Source of the DNA: Gracilaria domingensis | Lineage: Eukaryota; Rhodophyta; Florideophyceae; Gracilariales; Gracilariaceae | Length of the DNA stretch: 64,000 bases | Direction of reading: 5' to 3' | NCBI GenBank assembly: GCA_022539475.1 | Contig: VCMS01000114.1 | Coordinates: 1-64,000 of the forward strand | Shown: positions 21,660-33,081 of the stretch, in pieces | How positions within the stretch are numbered: the stretch's first letter is position 1 | How the letters are laid out: each line of letters begins with the position of its first letter | Notes under the pieces: model-generated | Told to the model about the DNA's origin: nothing | Databases searched by the model: none | The model's input: the letters and a program-made list of their open reading frames with translations, nothing else | Program-made: the position numbers and the translations under genes

Positions 21660-22160
21660 AAAGTGGGAGAGTGGGATGTGAGGCGCTCGCAGTCGGGGAG
21701 CGACAGCCAAGGTGAGGGCGCGCATGAGGAGCACCTATGGTGCGAGTGTGAGCGCGGACGGCCGGTGGAATGCGACTCGTTCGGACGACGCGACGATCCG
21801 CAAGTGCGGCGCCAGCGGCGCCCTTTCGCGGCCAGCGTGCGGCTTCGCGCACGGCGACGTGCACGTGTGGGACGTGCGCGTCTGGTAGGTGCTGTACGCG
21901 TACGCGTGTTAGACGTGTGTGGGGCGCTTGCACGGAGCTTCTGGGCGATGTCATGTGCGTGGCCATCCGACATGATGTCGGAAGACGAGGCGCGCGCTGT
22001 ACACACGCGCTGTCAGGATACGCAGAACACGTGGTTCGCGTGTTAGACGTGGCGGAGCGCGTGGCCACGCGCCGTTTCGCTCGGCGCGCGATGTTGCGTT
22101 TCGTTTCGCTGCACGGCGCCGCCGTCGATGGGATGCTCGACGATGGCCCCGCGAGTCTGT
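21660..22160 (+). pseudogene. GC-rich block with decayed WD40-like repeats
   Basis: A sharply GC-rich island of about 500 bp. In one plus frame it reads VSADGRWNATRSDDATIR followed by GDVHVWDVRVW, which matches the WD40 repeat pattern (S.DG..ATGSDD.TIRVWD). In shifted frames VRVLDV occurs twice more (near 21903 and 22037). Stops and frameshifts break all of them. The best reading is a relic of a WD40 repeat gene, but composition-driven chance similarity is possible. The opposite-strand frames here are Arg/Ser/His-rich and look like shadows. Confidence 0.3.
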
Positions 22161-22374
22161 GCGGCCTGGAGCGCTCGAGTTGTGATTCCGAGCGTTCTGC
22201 TCATCATTTGCTGTTCTGCATGCCGTCTTTCATACAATTTTATCTTCAAGTTCTTCTTACGCGTTGCATTTCAAGAGCACGACTAATTCAGATATCAAAA
22301 TGTTTATTGATTTCTAGACTTAACAACAACTTCACTGGTATCCACACATATCGTACTCAACATCAAAATGAGTA

Positions 22375-23190
22375 TTATTCGTCTATCTGCGGATGTTCTA
22401 ATGGGAATACAATCAACACCGGCGACCAACCTGCAAGGTTAGTATCAACAAATGTTAGCATCAGATCTCTGACCAGTTTAAAATGGCCCACAACAATTGT
22501 AACCATAACGGCATTCTCGAGCGTAAACACAGCAACCGCTCCTTTCATTATAAAACCGGACTGCGTCGGAACACCCGTTAGGCCATATCCTTTTTTCATT
22601 GCCTCCGCCAAGCCCATCCTCATCACGTTATGCTGTATCGCATGTACATCTTTATCTCTTACTATGAACGAAGCGGCAAAACAATCCGCATCATTAGTTT
22701 CAATTATAAACCGTCCCTCTCGGAGCTGCTTTGAACATATTTCCATGGCTTTGCCGTTCATGTATGATGACCACGCGATAGATTCTAACTGTCTTTCCGT
22801 TCGGAAGTCGTTAAGCTGATCGAAAGATGCTTTGTCGAGAAGTAGACTTCTTTCATAATCGTTTTCGTCTCTGATATGAAATGGAAACCGACCTCCTATA
22901 CAGTTTTCTTTGAAGCAGTACTGAGTGCTAGTCTCAGACTGAGTGCTAGTCTCAGCAGTTTCGTTTTCATCAGCGAGGTAATTCATTGAACTCATATTTC
23001 CTGCCACGTGAATACAAGAGGCTGCTTTTTGAAGACTTCGAGAGTGTGTTCGCGCGAAAGAGAGAGTGGTTAAACATAGCCCTACGAAGAGACGCCTTTT
23101 AACATTCTTCTGCGATATGTCCATCTGTAGAACATGTATTCTTGAGAATCTGGCGCTCAATATATGAAAATGTTTTGGAACTTTTATCAT
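22375..23190 (-). CDS. Hypothetical protein, possibly secreted or membrane-anchored
   Basis: A 271-codon ORF from the ATG at 23190, with a second in-frame ATG at 23124. If translation starts at 23124, the protein opens with a basic stretch and a hydrophobic segment (LFVGLCLTTLSFA) that could serve as a signal or targeting peptide. Residues 80-90 contain a tandem peptide (ETSTQS then ETSTQY) caused by an exact 18-bp duplication at 22920-22955. The C-terminal half has the regular hydrophobic pattern of a folded domain, ending in a VMVTIVVGHFKLV strand-like segment. I do not recognise the family. There are no transposon features nearby, so a host gene is likely. Confidence 0.5.
   Translation of the reverse strand: MIKVPKHFHILSARFSRIHVLQMDISQKNVKRRLFVGLCLTTLSFARTHSRSLQKAASCIHVAGNMSSMNYLADENETAETSTQSETSTQYCFKENCIGGRFPFHIRDENDYERSLLLDKASFDQLNDFRTERQLESIAWSSYMNGKAMEICSKQLREGRFIIETNDADCFAASFIVRDKDVHAIQHNVMRMGLAEAMKKGYGLTGVPTQSGFIMKGAVAVFTLENAVMVTIVVGHFKLVRDLMLTFVDTNLAGWSPVLIVFPLEHPQIDE
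22920..22955. repeat. 18-bp tandem duplication inside the hypothetical gene
   Basis: CTGAGTGCTAGTCTCAG plus one base is present twice, head to tail, in frame, giving a repeated six-residue peptide. Confidence 0.8.
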
Positions 23191-24979
23191 TAAAAATTTG
23201 TTTAACCTCGCTTAAAAGAAAAACAAGCAGGGATTATATGATTTGACAAAACGATTTAAGCTCGATCCTAAATATTCAGACGGGCACCCTGATTCAAAGT
23301 CAGGTGCCAGGAAACTCAAGCTGTGAAGAAAGTGGCCTATGAATTTTTGTCAGAACAGATTTGAAGGACACCTGTCGTGACCCATGGAGGACTGTGGAGT
23401 CTGACAAAGGCAGGCCCTTTCCTTACTCCGTTAATTTTGAAAAAGCTCCCTTTCCGTTCCCAGAAAAGACTGTGAAGCTCGTCATCTTGAACGCAAGAGA
23501 GAAGAACCACCTTTTTTTACAGCCCATGGAGGATGTTCTCAACTGTTTCCAAATCATATCGCATATCGGGAATATATTCTGGGACCATTCAAACATCCAA
23601 AGCGCAAAACTTCTGCTTAGAGCTTGTTTTGAGATCCGAAAGTTACTGACAGCGCTAAGATCAAAGTGCTTTCAAATGAATGGGAGAGCTATGTTCGTGT
23701 TGCTGGTAGGGTGAAAGCGTTTGAAAGGTTTCAAGCCCCAGAAGTCCATTACTGTCCAGGAAGCTTCCCGAAAAGATGTCCTGTCATGACTAGAGACGTC
23801 CGTCTGACAGAATGCCAAAATGCACACACTGCCATTTGGCACGACTCGAAAGACACTGTCGTGTGCATGTGCCGCTTGTAGAAAGGAAGGTGAGAACTGT
23901 AAGGTTTGCGCGCTCACTGTCAGACTTGCGACAGACAGTTGCACACGTTTCCTTTTGCTTTCAAGGCAACAGACCCCTTACAGTCACATTGCCCCATCCA
24001 AACTGCGTCATGCTCGCCGAATCGGCTGTGTGCAACAAGCCAAAGTCGCTGTGCAGCTTCAGTCGCTGCAGCTTGGTAACAAACGTCCCCAAGTCATTGC
24101 GCCTCGCGACCTTTCGGATGTGGGCCACTCCTGTCGAAAGCAGCCGCTCGTATCATGTACACGCGTGCGGCAATTTTGGGTCGGTTTACTTATCCCACCG
24201 GCCAACTGGCGAATTGCCAACGTGAAAGGGACGGCTTCCCATTTCATTCACTGCGCAATGAGCATCTCACGCCCCGAGCTCCACACCTGCGCTCCCCGAC
24301 GCTGATGGCTCAAGCTGTAAGCACTCGCCATCGTGCTGCGTTTTGCAGAATCTCAAAGTAACCCATCTTCGCTCATCTTTCGCGTCCTGAGCTCCCAGCT
24401 CCTCAGATTTTGCCCAGAGTCTAGAGAGACCCCCGAAAGTGTTGGGTTCCTCAACGTATTGCGGAAAGTCGTTTGTCTATGAAATACCAATTTCCGCAAG
24501 CTCTGGTACATATATTTCGGCCCAACGCTGGACAGCAGGTGGAACCAAAGCAGAAAACCTGCTAGAAAGAAGCGTTTGATGATCTTGGTAACGGAAGAAC
24601 AAGGCTTTTCATGTTTGTCATTTCACGGAGCGTGGAAGGTATGTTGGTAAGCGCAAAGCTATGAAATATTATTACGACTACGAGAGTACTGTACCGCTCT
24701 CTATATATTTAATTATTATGATTAGAATATTACATGGCCACTAGATTATTATGTGGTCCTCTTTAGTAGAATAAATGGCATAGAACTGGCTCTGGATCGG
24801 CGAACTAAGCCTATCCAAGCCCAGTTAAATCCAGAATCTTCATGACATCAAGCCTTGCAATAAAAAGTACAGTACTTCTTTAAGTAACTGCAATATAAAA
24901 ATACTCCCGGTGCTGCGGCAAGTACGAAACTTTCTTCGTAGAAAAGTGAAGACGTATACATGAACCAGAGCCTCAGCGC
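23191..24979. other. Intergenic DNA between the hypothetical gene and the peroxidase
   Basis: Several short overlapping frames exist between 23361 and 24361, none with a recognisable domain. I see no repeat or RNA that I can support. A small hairpin with arms around 23282-23310 was noted. Confidence 0.3.
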
Positions 24980-26656
24980 TCAGATAAGGAAAGCATTTTC
25001 AGCTGGGGACAAATTCAAGGCACTCACGCCCGTAGTTCGAAGTAGAATCGTGTTAAACAGCGGCCTCCTCGAGAACACGTCTACGTTGATTCGCGGAAAC
25101 GTGGTTCGAACATTGAGAGGAAACTGGCCCACTCTCAAATAGAAGAATTGATCGCCGTCGCGAAGGCGTTCGAACTCTGTACGTAGCAAAGCACCAAGAG
25201 TAGGTCCAACCCCAGATCCACTCGCCTTGTCTTCCGCAACGAATCCAACCCAAGCTTCCACGTTGTCCACATCACCGTACGCCTGCCTCAAGCTTTCTGC
25301 AGCACTTGTTGAAATGTCTTCAAAGGTGCTCGCCCTCCCACCAAGGAACAGTTCTCGAATATCGTTGAATCTTGCAATGTTGTGGTCCCGAGATCGCTGC
25401 AAGTTGAGAGCGATCAGATCAAATCCGTCCTGGTCAGGGACATTTTCAAACAAGAAGTTTCTCAGAATGTCCACAACCTTTTCATCAAACTCCTGTGCAA
25501 GTGTCGCAGCCGCACCGCGAATGAACTCGTCCAGCTTCTCGGATGTGAACTCTGTACTCGGCATGAAGAACATCTGTTCTGCAGGGAAAGTTGATACTTG
25601 TCCTTGCGCACTTATACGAGATACACCAGTTCCAACCAGTGTGTGTCCAAATCGGAATCCTGCCGTAGTGAATTCTACGCTCACGGTGGGATCCACCTCT
25701 GGCTTGTATCCTCGGTACGGGGTTACTTCGGAGCCAAGTATGGCCGGAAGCCACTCTTCAAAAATGATCTTTTGGAATTCAGCTATAGTCACTGCTCGTG
25801 CCAACTCGTACAATGTTTCGGGGTCGCTCACTCCGAGTCTCTCAAGGTCTGTTTCGAGTAGGTCGCAGATATTGTTATGCTCACGAACCCATATCGTATG
25901 CATGACGGCTATCATGGGTGTCTCATTGACTCGTGGGTCTCCTGCAATGAAGAAGCCAGGGGATGTATTTGGCGCATTCACAAAACCGAGGGTATTGAAG
26001 GGGAGAAGATTGTCACCTTGTGTCTTGAGACGACAATCGCCCTCAACGCGGATGAAAGCGTTGCGTTCCTCGTCGTTTCCATACACCATGGACAAGTCCA
26101 GAGCGGACGATGTGAGTGTGATGGGACGTTCGATGATGGATGTGTCACTGATCGCTGCTCGCTCGGAGCGGAAGAACGAAAGAAAAGATGATGTAAGTAT
26201 CGGATCATCTTCGGGAACCTCAATATTAACCTGCTCATCGGCTGTCACCGGAGTGAAGGCGAAATCGTGATCGAGAAAAGCCCCGAAGAAAGTAAACATT
26301 TCGTTCAGTCCTCTAGAGTTAAATGTTTCTCCTTCCTGTTCAATGACTATGTTCGACACTTCACGCGGGCTTTGCAAGCCTTCGTCATCAAACTCTGCAG
26401 AATTCACGTTGAAATAACTGAACTGAGCGCGACGAGCCTCTCCAAGGGTTGGATCTATCCGCGAAGTGCATCTCCCCGTCAGAGTACGGAAAATGAGTCC
26501 AGTACATTCAGGATCTGCAAGAGTACGACGCGGGCCTACACGGGGTGGGAGAGGACGTAAAAACGCTGCCCCTCTGCCGCGGGCATTTGAGAACGATGGC
26601 TGCGCGGTTGCAAGCGAGGCCAAAACGGTTGCCACGAGCAGAAAATAGAAAGCCAT
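24980..26656 (-). CDS. Secreted animal-type haem peroxidase
   Basis: A 558-residue enzyme of the peroxidase-cyclooxygenase superfamily, which oxidises small substrates or halides with hydrogen peroxide. The ATG at 26656 is chosen because it directly starts a signal peptide (residues 1-18, LLVATVLASLATA), predicting secretion. Hallmarks are the distal His in GAFLDHDF (about residue 130), the distal Arg in IWVREHN (258), the proximal haem-ligand His in FRFGHTL (338) and the RSRDHN signature (421-426). All key residues are present and the frame is unbroken, so the enzyme should be active. Animal-type peroxidases are known to be expanded in red algae, where an oxidative-burst or halide role is plausible. 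An ORF extension to 26803 is probably untranslated. Confidence 0.9.
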   Translation of the reverse strand: MAFYFLLVATVLASLATAQPSFSNARGRGAAFLRPLPPRVGPRRTLADPECTGLIFRTLTGRCTSRIDPTLGEARRAQFSYFNVNSAEFDDEGLQSPREVSNIVIEQEGETFNSRGLNEMFTFFGAFLDHDFAFTPVTADEQVNIEVPEDDPILTSSFLSFFRSERAAISDTSIIERPITLTSSALDLSMVYGNDEERNAFIRVEGDCRLKTQGDNLLPFNTLGFVNAPNTSPGFFIAGDPRVNETPMIAVMHTIWVREHNNICDLLETDLERLGVSDPETLYELARAVTIAEFQKIIFEEWLPAILGSEVTPYRGYKPEVDPTVSVEFTTAGFRFGHTLVGTGVSRISAQGQVSTFPAEQMFFMPSTEFTSEKLDEFIRGAAATLAQEFDEKVVDILRNFLFENVPDQDGFDLIALNLQRSRDHNIARFNDIRELFLGGRASTFEDISTSAAESLRQAYGDVDNVEAWVGFVAEDKASGSGVGPTLGALLRTEFERLRDGDQFFYLRVGQFPLNVRTTFPRINVDVFSRRPLFNTILLRTTGVSALNLSPAENAFLI

Positions 26657-26790
26657 TTTCAAGAAGGGAGCCGAAATCGAAGGAAAAGACCGATGCACCA
26701 AAGCACGCTCTCCGCACAGAGCACTTCTTCCGTTCAACTTCTGCCACTCCAATGCCGGGTGAATGCCTACGTGAAGTGGAGCCGGCCACA

Positions 26791-26800
26791 GTTTTATAGA
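26791..26800 (-). promoter_or_regulatory. TATA box of the peroxidase gene
   Basis: The minus strand reads TCTATAAAAC about 135 bp upstream of the ATG at 26656, the same motif and spacing as at the gene starting at 20563. Confidence 0.5.
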
Positions 26801-26803
26801 CAT

Positions 26804-28599
26804 ACGAAATGATCGGGTTCAGGTGCACTTCAGATCAGATGCATGGAAGTATTGACAATGCTTTTACGGGTCATTTACAGGTGTAGGGTTGAAGAAAAGA
26901 TCGTAGTAGAAACCTATGATCGAATCGACGAACAAAGTCCCGGTGGTAATCAAAGCGAAGCAGATTCTGAGGTAATTAGCTTTAGCAAGAAGGGTTTAGG
27001 GTTGTGCTACATTGCGTAACGAATGCTGAAGCGAGAACCAGTGGAGCTCGTTGAAACACTTTGTCGCGGAAATTAGATTTTCTACTATACGACATGACAG
27101 AATGTGAAGCAGATTAAGCTCTGAAAATTAATTTAGTGCTACCGACTGATTTGGGCTACCAAATAAGAAATACGCCCACTTCGATATGAGTGACTGTTTC
27201 TTATTTTCTCTTCCAGAGTAATTAGAACTTCATTAAGTGAAACCTGTACCCACCTTATAACCCTAATATGAAACAAAATCCCTACCCCTGCAAAAGCCCC
27301 TAAAATCAGGGTTCTTTTTCAAATCTGTACCCACCCAAAACCCCCTAAAATCGCACCCCTCTAAAAAAACCTCTAAAATCTGGGTACCTTGATGCCTTCC
27401 AGAGGCAACATTTGCTGACACGTGTATTTGGATTTTTAGGCAAAAATCTATGCGAAGGGTACAGATCACCGATTAATATACCATTAACTGAGTGAAAGGT
27501 ATTGATTAATTGATCAAGAAGTAAATATCAACAGCCACTGGTTGCTGTTCGCTGACTATTTCTAGCGAAACCCTACACGGTAGAACCAAATCGCGTATAT
27601 AAAGATGTATTGCTGAAAAAGTGGTAGTGCTTTGAGCAATTGATACGGTCAGTCCTCAAGCGAGCGATGCAATATACATATATCGGATGGCCTAGTATAA
27701 TGAGAGTGCAGCGCTCACCATTTTTGAGTCTTCCGACCTTGTTGCATTCTCGAGAGAAACGAGAATCAGGTGAGAAGGTGGAGGGCAGTGTATCGACGGT
27801 ACCAATGACTATAACGGAGGACAAGTGAATTTGGACGTGGCAAATAAAAACGCATTTAACCATGTCCACATGGTTGCATTCAGTGGTCGCCTAGAAGTTT
27901 GTCCTATGAGATTGGCCAAGCGGGTATGACGAGGCTATATTTCATTCTTGCGACAGGCAGAAATGAATAGAACGGCGGAATGCAGTCCAAAGATGATGGA
28001 TATGAGAATGAAAGAAAAGACATGAGCAAAGGTGTGAAGAATATGGCGCCGTGAGCGACATTTATCGAGCTCTCATGGTTGTATCTTTTGTCGGTCGCCA
28101 CAGTACCTTCACGACTGTGGAGACATCCTTGAGGGCTTGTGTAGCTATCCTCATCGCCAAATGTCGGGATTGATGCCTCCTCTCAATCGCATCGGTGCGG
28201 CGGCGCTGCCATCTCGCTGCCAGCGCATGCCAGACGTGGCATCGTTTGTCATCAACGTAGTTAAATGTTGTCCGTGTCCAAGCAGTATCCTCACGACAGC
28301 GCGATCCTCCAAAGTTCTTCGCTGAAAACGGACAGTGAGGCATGTGACGAGTTAAAAGCACGTTTCGCGCACGCCTGAGCCTGCTTCTCACGTGTAACTT
28401 TCCGGCGCAGCCTGTGCATTCCTTGCAAACGTTCAACGAATGATCATTGATCATTGATCAGGCAAAGTATTGTATTGCTGGAATTAATATCCAACTTCGC
28501 GATTAAACACTATTTTTTCAACATTTCTCTCACAAACATATTGTCGAGACTCGTGATAGATAACTGAGCAAATATCATGATCATATTTCTGTGCTCACC
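26804..28599. other. Intergenic DNA
   Basis: No supported gene. Around 27280-27390 four CCCTAAAATC-like units occur on the plus strand, loosely resembling plant-type telomere repeats but too degenerate to call. At 28441-28460 a 7-bp unit TGATCAT is repeated almost three times. Confidence 0.3.
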
Positions 28600-28620
28600 A
28601 CCCTTTTTAATCCTTGTCGG

Positions 28621-28903
28621 GTACATGGAAGAGATCTCTTCCATGTACGGGTTTTTTTGGAAAAGGTACATGGAAGAGGTGTTTTGATCTGTTCCATGTA
28701 TGAACGTTACAAAAAAAAAACAATCAAAAATTGATATATTCGGCGCCTCTAACATTGCTGGAATCACCTTAGGCTCACGAACACGGCACTGCTGTTGCGA
28801 GAGTTCTACCAGCAATGCCACGCACTGACAAAAGATTGATTTTTGATTGTTTCTTTGTAACCTCCGTACATTGAAGAGGTCCAAAATCTCTTCCATGTAC
28901 GGA
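28621..28903. mobile_element. Fold-back (MITE-like) element
   Basis: Two arms of about 92 bp, at 28663-28756 and 28810-28903, are imperfect inverted copies of each other (shared GTACATGGAAGAG, TTACAAA, CAATCAAAAAT, CATTGCTGG). Each arm is itself palindromic (GTACATGGAAGAG paired with CTCTTCCATGTAC). A perfect 28-bp palindrome at 28621-28648 precedes the left arm. No coding capacity. This structure fits a fold-back or miniature inverted-repeat transposon; no target duplication could be fixed. Confidence 0.6.
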
Positions 28904-29099
28904 TTCGAAGATGCTTTGGAGCCATCACTCGCGATGAAGATATCTCTTGAAGTATATAAGTTTTTAGCATAAAACGTAGTGCAACAGAAAGAAAAAAGCA
29001 GAAACTAGCTGCGCGCAGAAAATGGCAAAGAAAGATTGAAAAAAATTGGAGATGCGCACGCGCAAAAAAAGCTAAAATTGAGCTATTCCATGTCCGCCC

Positions 29100-29128
29100 G
29101 ACAAGGGTTACCCCTGGTAACCCTTGTC
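29100..29128. repeat. Perfect inverted repeat hairpin
   Basis: Two 13-base arms (GACAAGGGTTACC and its exact complement) flank a 3-base loop. The surrounding bases (CCATGT, ACACATGG, CTTGTC) recall the fold-back element at 28.6 kb, so this may be a related copy. Confidence 0.7.
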
Positions 29129-29231
29129 AGACACATGGTAAAGGTCTAATCCATGTAGGGATTCTTCCGGAATAGGCAGATGGATAAGCTTTTCCTTGTC
29201 TTGTATTAGCTCCTACTTGTCCAATGTACAT

Positions 29232-29261
29232 AAAAATAAACAAAAATAAACAAAAATAAAC
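29232..29261 (+). repeat. Short tandem repeat (AAAAATAAAC)x3
   Basis: Three exact copies of a 10-base unit in an AT-rich region. Confidence 0.9.
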
Positions 29262-30193
29262 ATTAATTGCGCCTTGCTGGCACAATGGGTCCAATGCGAG
29301 ATGATCATTTGCTACAAAAAAGGAAGATGGAATATATTCTATGTAAACGATCAATAGAACACAACAATGTTACAAAACATAGGATTTATAATAACAATAA
29401 TTTGACCTCGATAAAACAGCCGTAGAGAAATATTCTCGCTTAAATCATTCTAATTTTATTGTACATAGAAGAATATATAAGCAAAAGCTCTTTTGCACAG
29501 GTTTTAGACAAAATAAAACACTCAAAACAAAATCATCTTAGAAAAATACAAAACGTGTAGAAAACGAAAACAAAACATTAGAATTTTAGAACTTTTAAAT
29601 TCCTAAAAATATATATAACCTGTGAAACAATAATTCACAAAACGTAAGAAAAGAAACAAACAAAATAAACATTTTTGCACTGCATGATGTTGAATTATTT
29701 CAGACAAAATGTATCAATAAGTTTGTATATTGTTTTGGTCGTTGGTTTTCATTACGTCTTTTGTGGAATGAAAGAAAAAAGAGGTGTTTTCACGATTTTT
29801 GTTTCTAGATTAAAGCTTCCATTGCAACTGGTTACTTACTTAAACATTTTGTGATAGTTTTGATTTATTTTAAAAATATTGCATTTAAATCGATTATTGA
29901 AACTACATATTAAGTTGTTTTCAATCATGTTGCAAGCATAAGATTTTGTACAGAATTTGTATTAGTTATTTACAGCCTCCAAAAGGTTAATGTTGCGAGA
30001 ATGTATGGTAAATATATTTTGCGGTCAAAATTGCATCATTTACGTGTTATTGTTTCTTATTTGCCAGTTTCGTTTGGAAACATCTCAATATCTTAGTTTT
30101 TTGAGAAGCAATAGCACTAAATGTGTACTATATTAAGTACCGTGCTCCAGAAAGCAGTATTGTAGAACTCACTCTACGTCTCACACTGTCTAT
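29262..30193. other. Very AT-rich intergenic DNA
   Basis: About 900 bp of AT-rich sequence without a gene, repeat array or recognisable element. Confidence 0.4.
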
Positions 30194-31405
30194 TGTAGCT
30201 CTGGACGTCATTTTGGAGGCAAACGACAGGGGTGTTTACAGACCCTTGCACTTGCCTCTCGTAGCAGAAACAGAGTCAGGATAGAACAACCAGCCACTCA
30301 AAAAGACCAACGTGGGCCCAGAATCCACCCAAGAAATAAACGTAGTATGTCCAGGGGAAGATCCCACGGCAAAGAAGGAAAAAGGACAAACTAGTGAATT
30401 GACGACCACCAGTCGAAAGAAAACGAACAACGGACAACAACAAACTGCACGCGAATTCTGCAGCCAAACTTATCTCTGCGCGTCCAGAGACAAGCGTATA
30501 GACTTCTTACGAGACGTCCCAAGAAGAGTTACTAACTGAAGATATGCCTTCACTCTATGCCCAAGCTAGTCTCTCGCAGAAGACGTTACTGTTGTGCAAA
30601 ACCCAGAGATGGGGAAAGACACGCAAAAGTGGTTCAGACCCTCTCTTAAGAGGCGAGCACAGCAGTAGAGCGCTCCCACATGTACGACACGGCAATGCCG
30701 GGTGTACGACCGGGGTCGACCCTTCCCAAGTAACGGAGGGAGCGAAGCGGCGAAGAAGAAGCGTCCAGCGGTGGAGAGCACACGACACAAGTCGGCAGTA
30801 GCGTCACGTGCGTAGCACGTGGTGCCCAAGAGTGTGGCGATGACACGCGAGAGCGGTAATAGTCCACGCGAGTGTGTCGAGCCACGAACGGTATGCACCG
30901 GTACACCAAGCAGTGCTACCTGTAAAACAGGGACAGAAATAAAGAAAACACACACAAAGTAAACACGCGAAAGCGGTAGTGGTGTTAATGATGCCGCGAG
31001 GCGGATGATGAACCCTGCACAAGGTGTCGACTCTCCGGGAGGAGGATATCGGTCACCAAGGGTGAAACATCAGAGCCGAACACTCGGTTGGTCCGTTTAC
31101 TTCCCCTACAATGGGTGCAGCTCAACCTACTAAGTAGTGTAGAGTGCCAACCCACTGTCAAGCGGTGTAGCAAAAATATCTAAAATAAACATCTAAAATA
31201 CCCCAACTAACGGGTGCAAACTTCCCACACGTGTGTGACTCACCGGCTAGGCCGTGCACCTCATAACACTAATTCTAATATTAAGTATACCCAAGAATGG
31301 GCTGATCTCACCAGTTACTCATACTGTGTGCCACCACCTCCCGGCATCGCCGTGCATGTTATGAATCGCATCAGCGAAGGAGTCCCGCAATTGCGTTGCA
31401 CTACA
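30194..31405 (-). repeat. LTR-like sequence, minus strand
   Basis: On the minus strand it begins TGTAGTGCAACGCAATTGCG at 31405, nearly identical to the gypsy-2 LTR start, followed by the shared GCATGCACGG-type block. Downstream it has LTR-like features such as CCCTGTTTTACAGGTAGC. The end near 30194 (complement of TGTAGCTC) is a guess; no matching target duplication was found. Confidence 0.4.
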
Positions 31406-32975
31406 GTTACGTGGCACTCAAAGAAAACCCAACGGACAGATTCCCGTCCAGCGCCAAAGTCCGTGTAGCCCTAGGTCTCTCGACCGACACCGTTATTCGA
31501 GCCGAAGCTCCGGTGGGGCTCACTGACGACAGAAGTGCCTTTGGTACACACTACCCGATTCCCGTCCACGCCTAGGGGGCTTCGACCGGTACTGGGTTAT
31601 CTGTTGAGTAGAGCAGTGGTTGCACAAAACGCGCAAACACAAAAGATGTTAGAAAGGCACAGAGGCCTAGACGCAGTAATAACTTACTTAGCTGCACTGC
31701 CCAAAGTATTGGGTAAGGTTAATAGAATAATAAAGTTGATAAACGCAATGTTGTGTTGGGTCGAGACACCGCTAGGCATTTCTCTGACCCTTTACATAGA
31801 GTTCTAAACCCTTCTAGTGGGCTCAGAAATGCATACTAACATAATAGTTACTATATTAACGCAGTGCTACTCCTACATTTAGAATAGTAGGCACCACTTG
31901 AGTGCAGAGAGCGCCCATTGGCTGATTTAGCACACGTGGAGTTGCATCGAAGCAGTCCACGTGTGCCAAGTCACGTTGGGCATTCCGCTGTACGAACAGG
32001 TATGCAAAGCCAATGCATAATTACAATGTAGAATAACGCATAAAGAGAAATCAATGCAGATCACAGCAGTCCCACTTCACAGTAGCCACGGGCTCTAGAG
32101 GGATTATTTTGATTTGCGATATGTGTACACTGAGAAATGCGGGAAATCCTGCGATTTGACACTTACTTGTCACTCTGACTGTCACACGTAAGTCACAAGC
32201 CATGGCCATTTCCTATGTGAAGGCGTATTTATGTCGGCTTTCAAAGAATACAGTACTCATGGCTTCAAGTTTGCGTTAAATCTTAGACATCTCTACCGTC
32301 CACATCTTCGTCAGATGCCACGGGAAATGGAGCAAGTTGCATTTGAACCAAAAGCGGTCTGCTTAGAGCTTCAAACAGCCTCAAACTAGTAGAAATTATG
32401 TTTCATATTTTACGTGAGCTCCAGTATAAGAATAGAAGTACTGTAATTCAATTAGTTCTTGAGTTTTAAATGACAGCGAAACAAATAGTGTAAGTCTCTA
32501 AAAGAAGCGATATCAATTTATCTAGCGATCTTTGATGCGGCGTACTTTTACAAACTACCACGTATTTTCAGTCGATATTTGGTGTACATGTAGTACTGCT
32601 ATAGTTGTAGGAAAATATGCCTACTTTTAAAATAGAAAGAGAAAGCTGGTTGCGTAACGGAGGTTTTCTTTTCGTGTGAAACGGTACTACGGCATGGCGA
32701 GATGTCGCCGTTTTTGAGGAACATTATGATGTGTGGGCGACAGAAAGGGTTTGAAACATGGTAAGCAGCGCACCAACAATGCAAACCGTGTTGCAAGAAT
32801 TCAGAAAGTTTTGAAATAGTTTATCACGACCAAATAAAAATTCATTGTCTTGAAAAATGTTGTCACATGTTCGATTTCCCGCTTCCCCCTTAGAAATCAG
32901 TGTTATTGGAAGGACCTATAAGCACAGCAATACCATGCTGTACAGTTGTGACAGGCCGTGGAATGCCGTTTGAAA
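31406..32975. other. Intergenic DNA, partly LTR-like
   Basis: 31406-32000 has the base composition and short motifs of LTR or leader DNA but cannot be aligned with confidence. 32000-32975 shows no gene. Confidence 0.3.
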
Positions 32976-33081
32976 TGTCGTCGTAGGGCGGTATCTACAG
33001 GGCACGGAGCTAGGCACAGTTGAATCAGCACGAAGGCGTAACCCGTCGCTTGCTTGCGCTCTGTGGCCATCTGGTGTTTAC

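Noticed and set aside
21398..22068. Arg/Ser/His-rich minus-strand frames over the GC-rich island
   Set aside because: Composition effect of GC-rich DNA with no domain; the plus strand gives better WD40-like matches.
23278..23315. tRNA T-arm-like hairpin (CCTGATTCAAAGTCAGG)
   Set aside because: No acceptor, D or anticodon arms could be placed around it.
23361..24361. Several 60-160 codon plus-strand frames
   Set aside because: No start context, domain or consistent codon pattern; overlapping frames on both strands suggest chance.
25227..26270. 347-codon plus-strand frame inside the peroxidase gene
   Set aside because: Shadow of the minus-strand peroxidase, whose catalytic motifs are all intact.
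27280..27390. CCCTAAA-like units resembling interstitial telomere repeats
   Set aside because: Only about four degenerate units with irregular spacing; chance in AT-rich DNA cannot be excluded.
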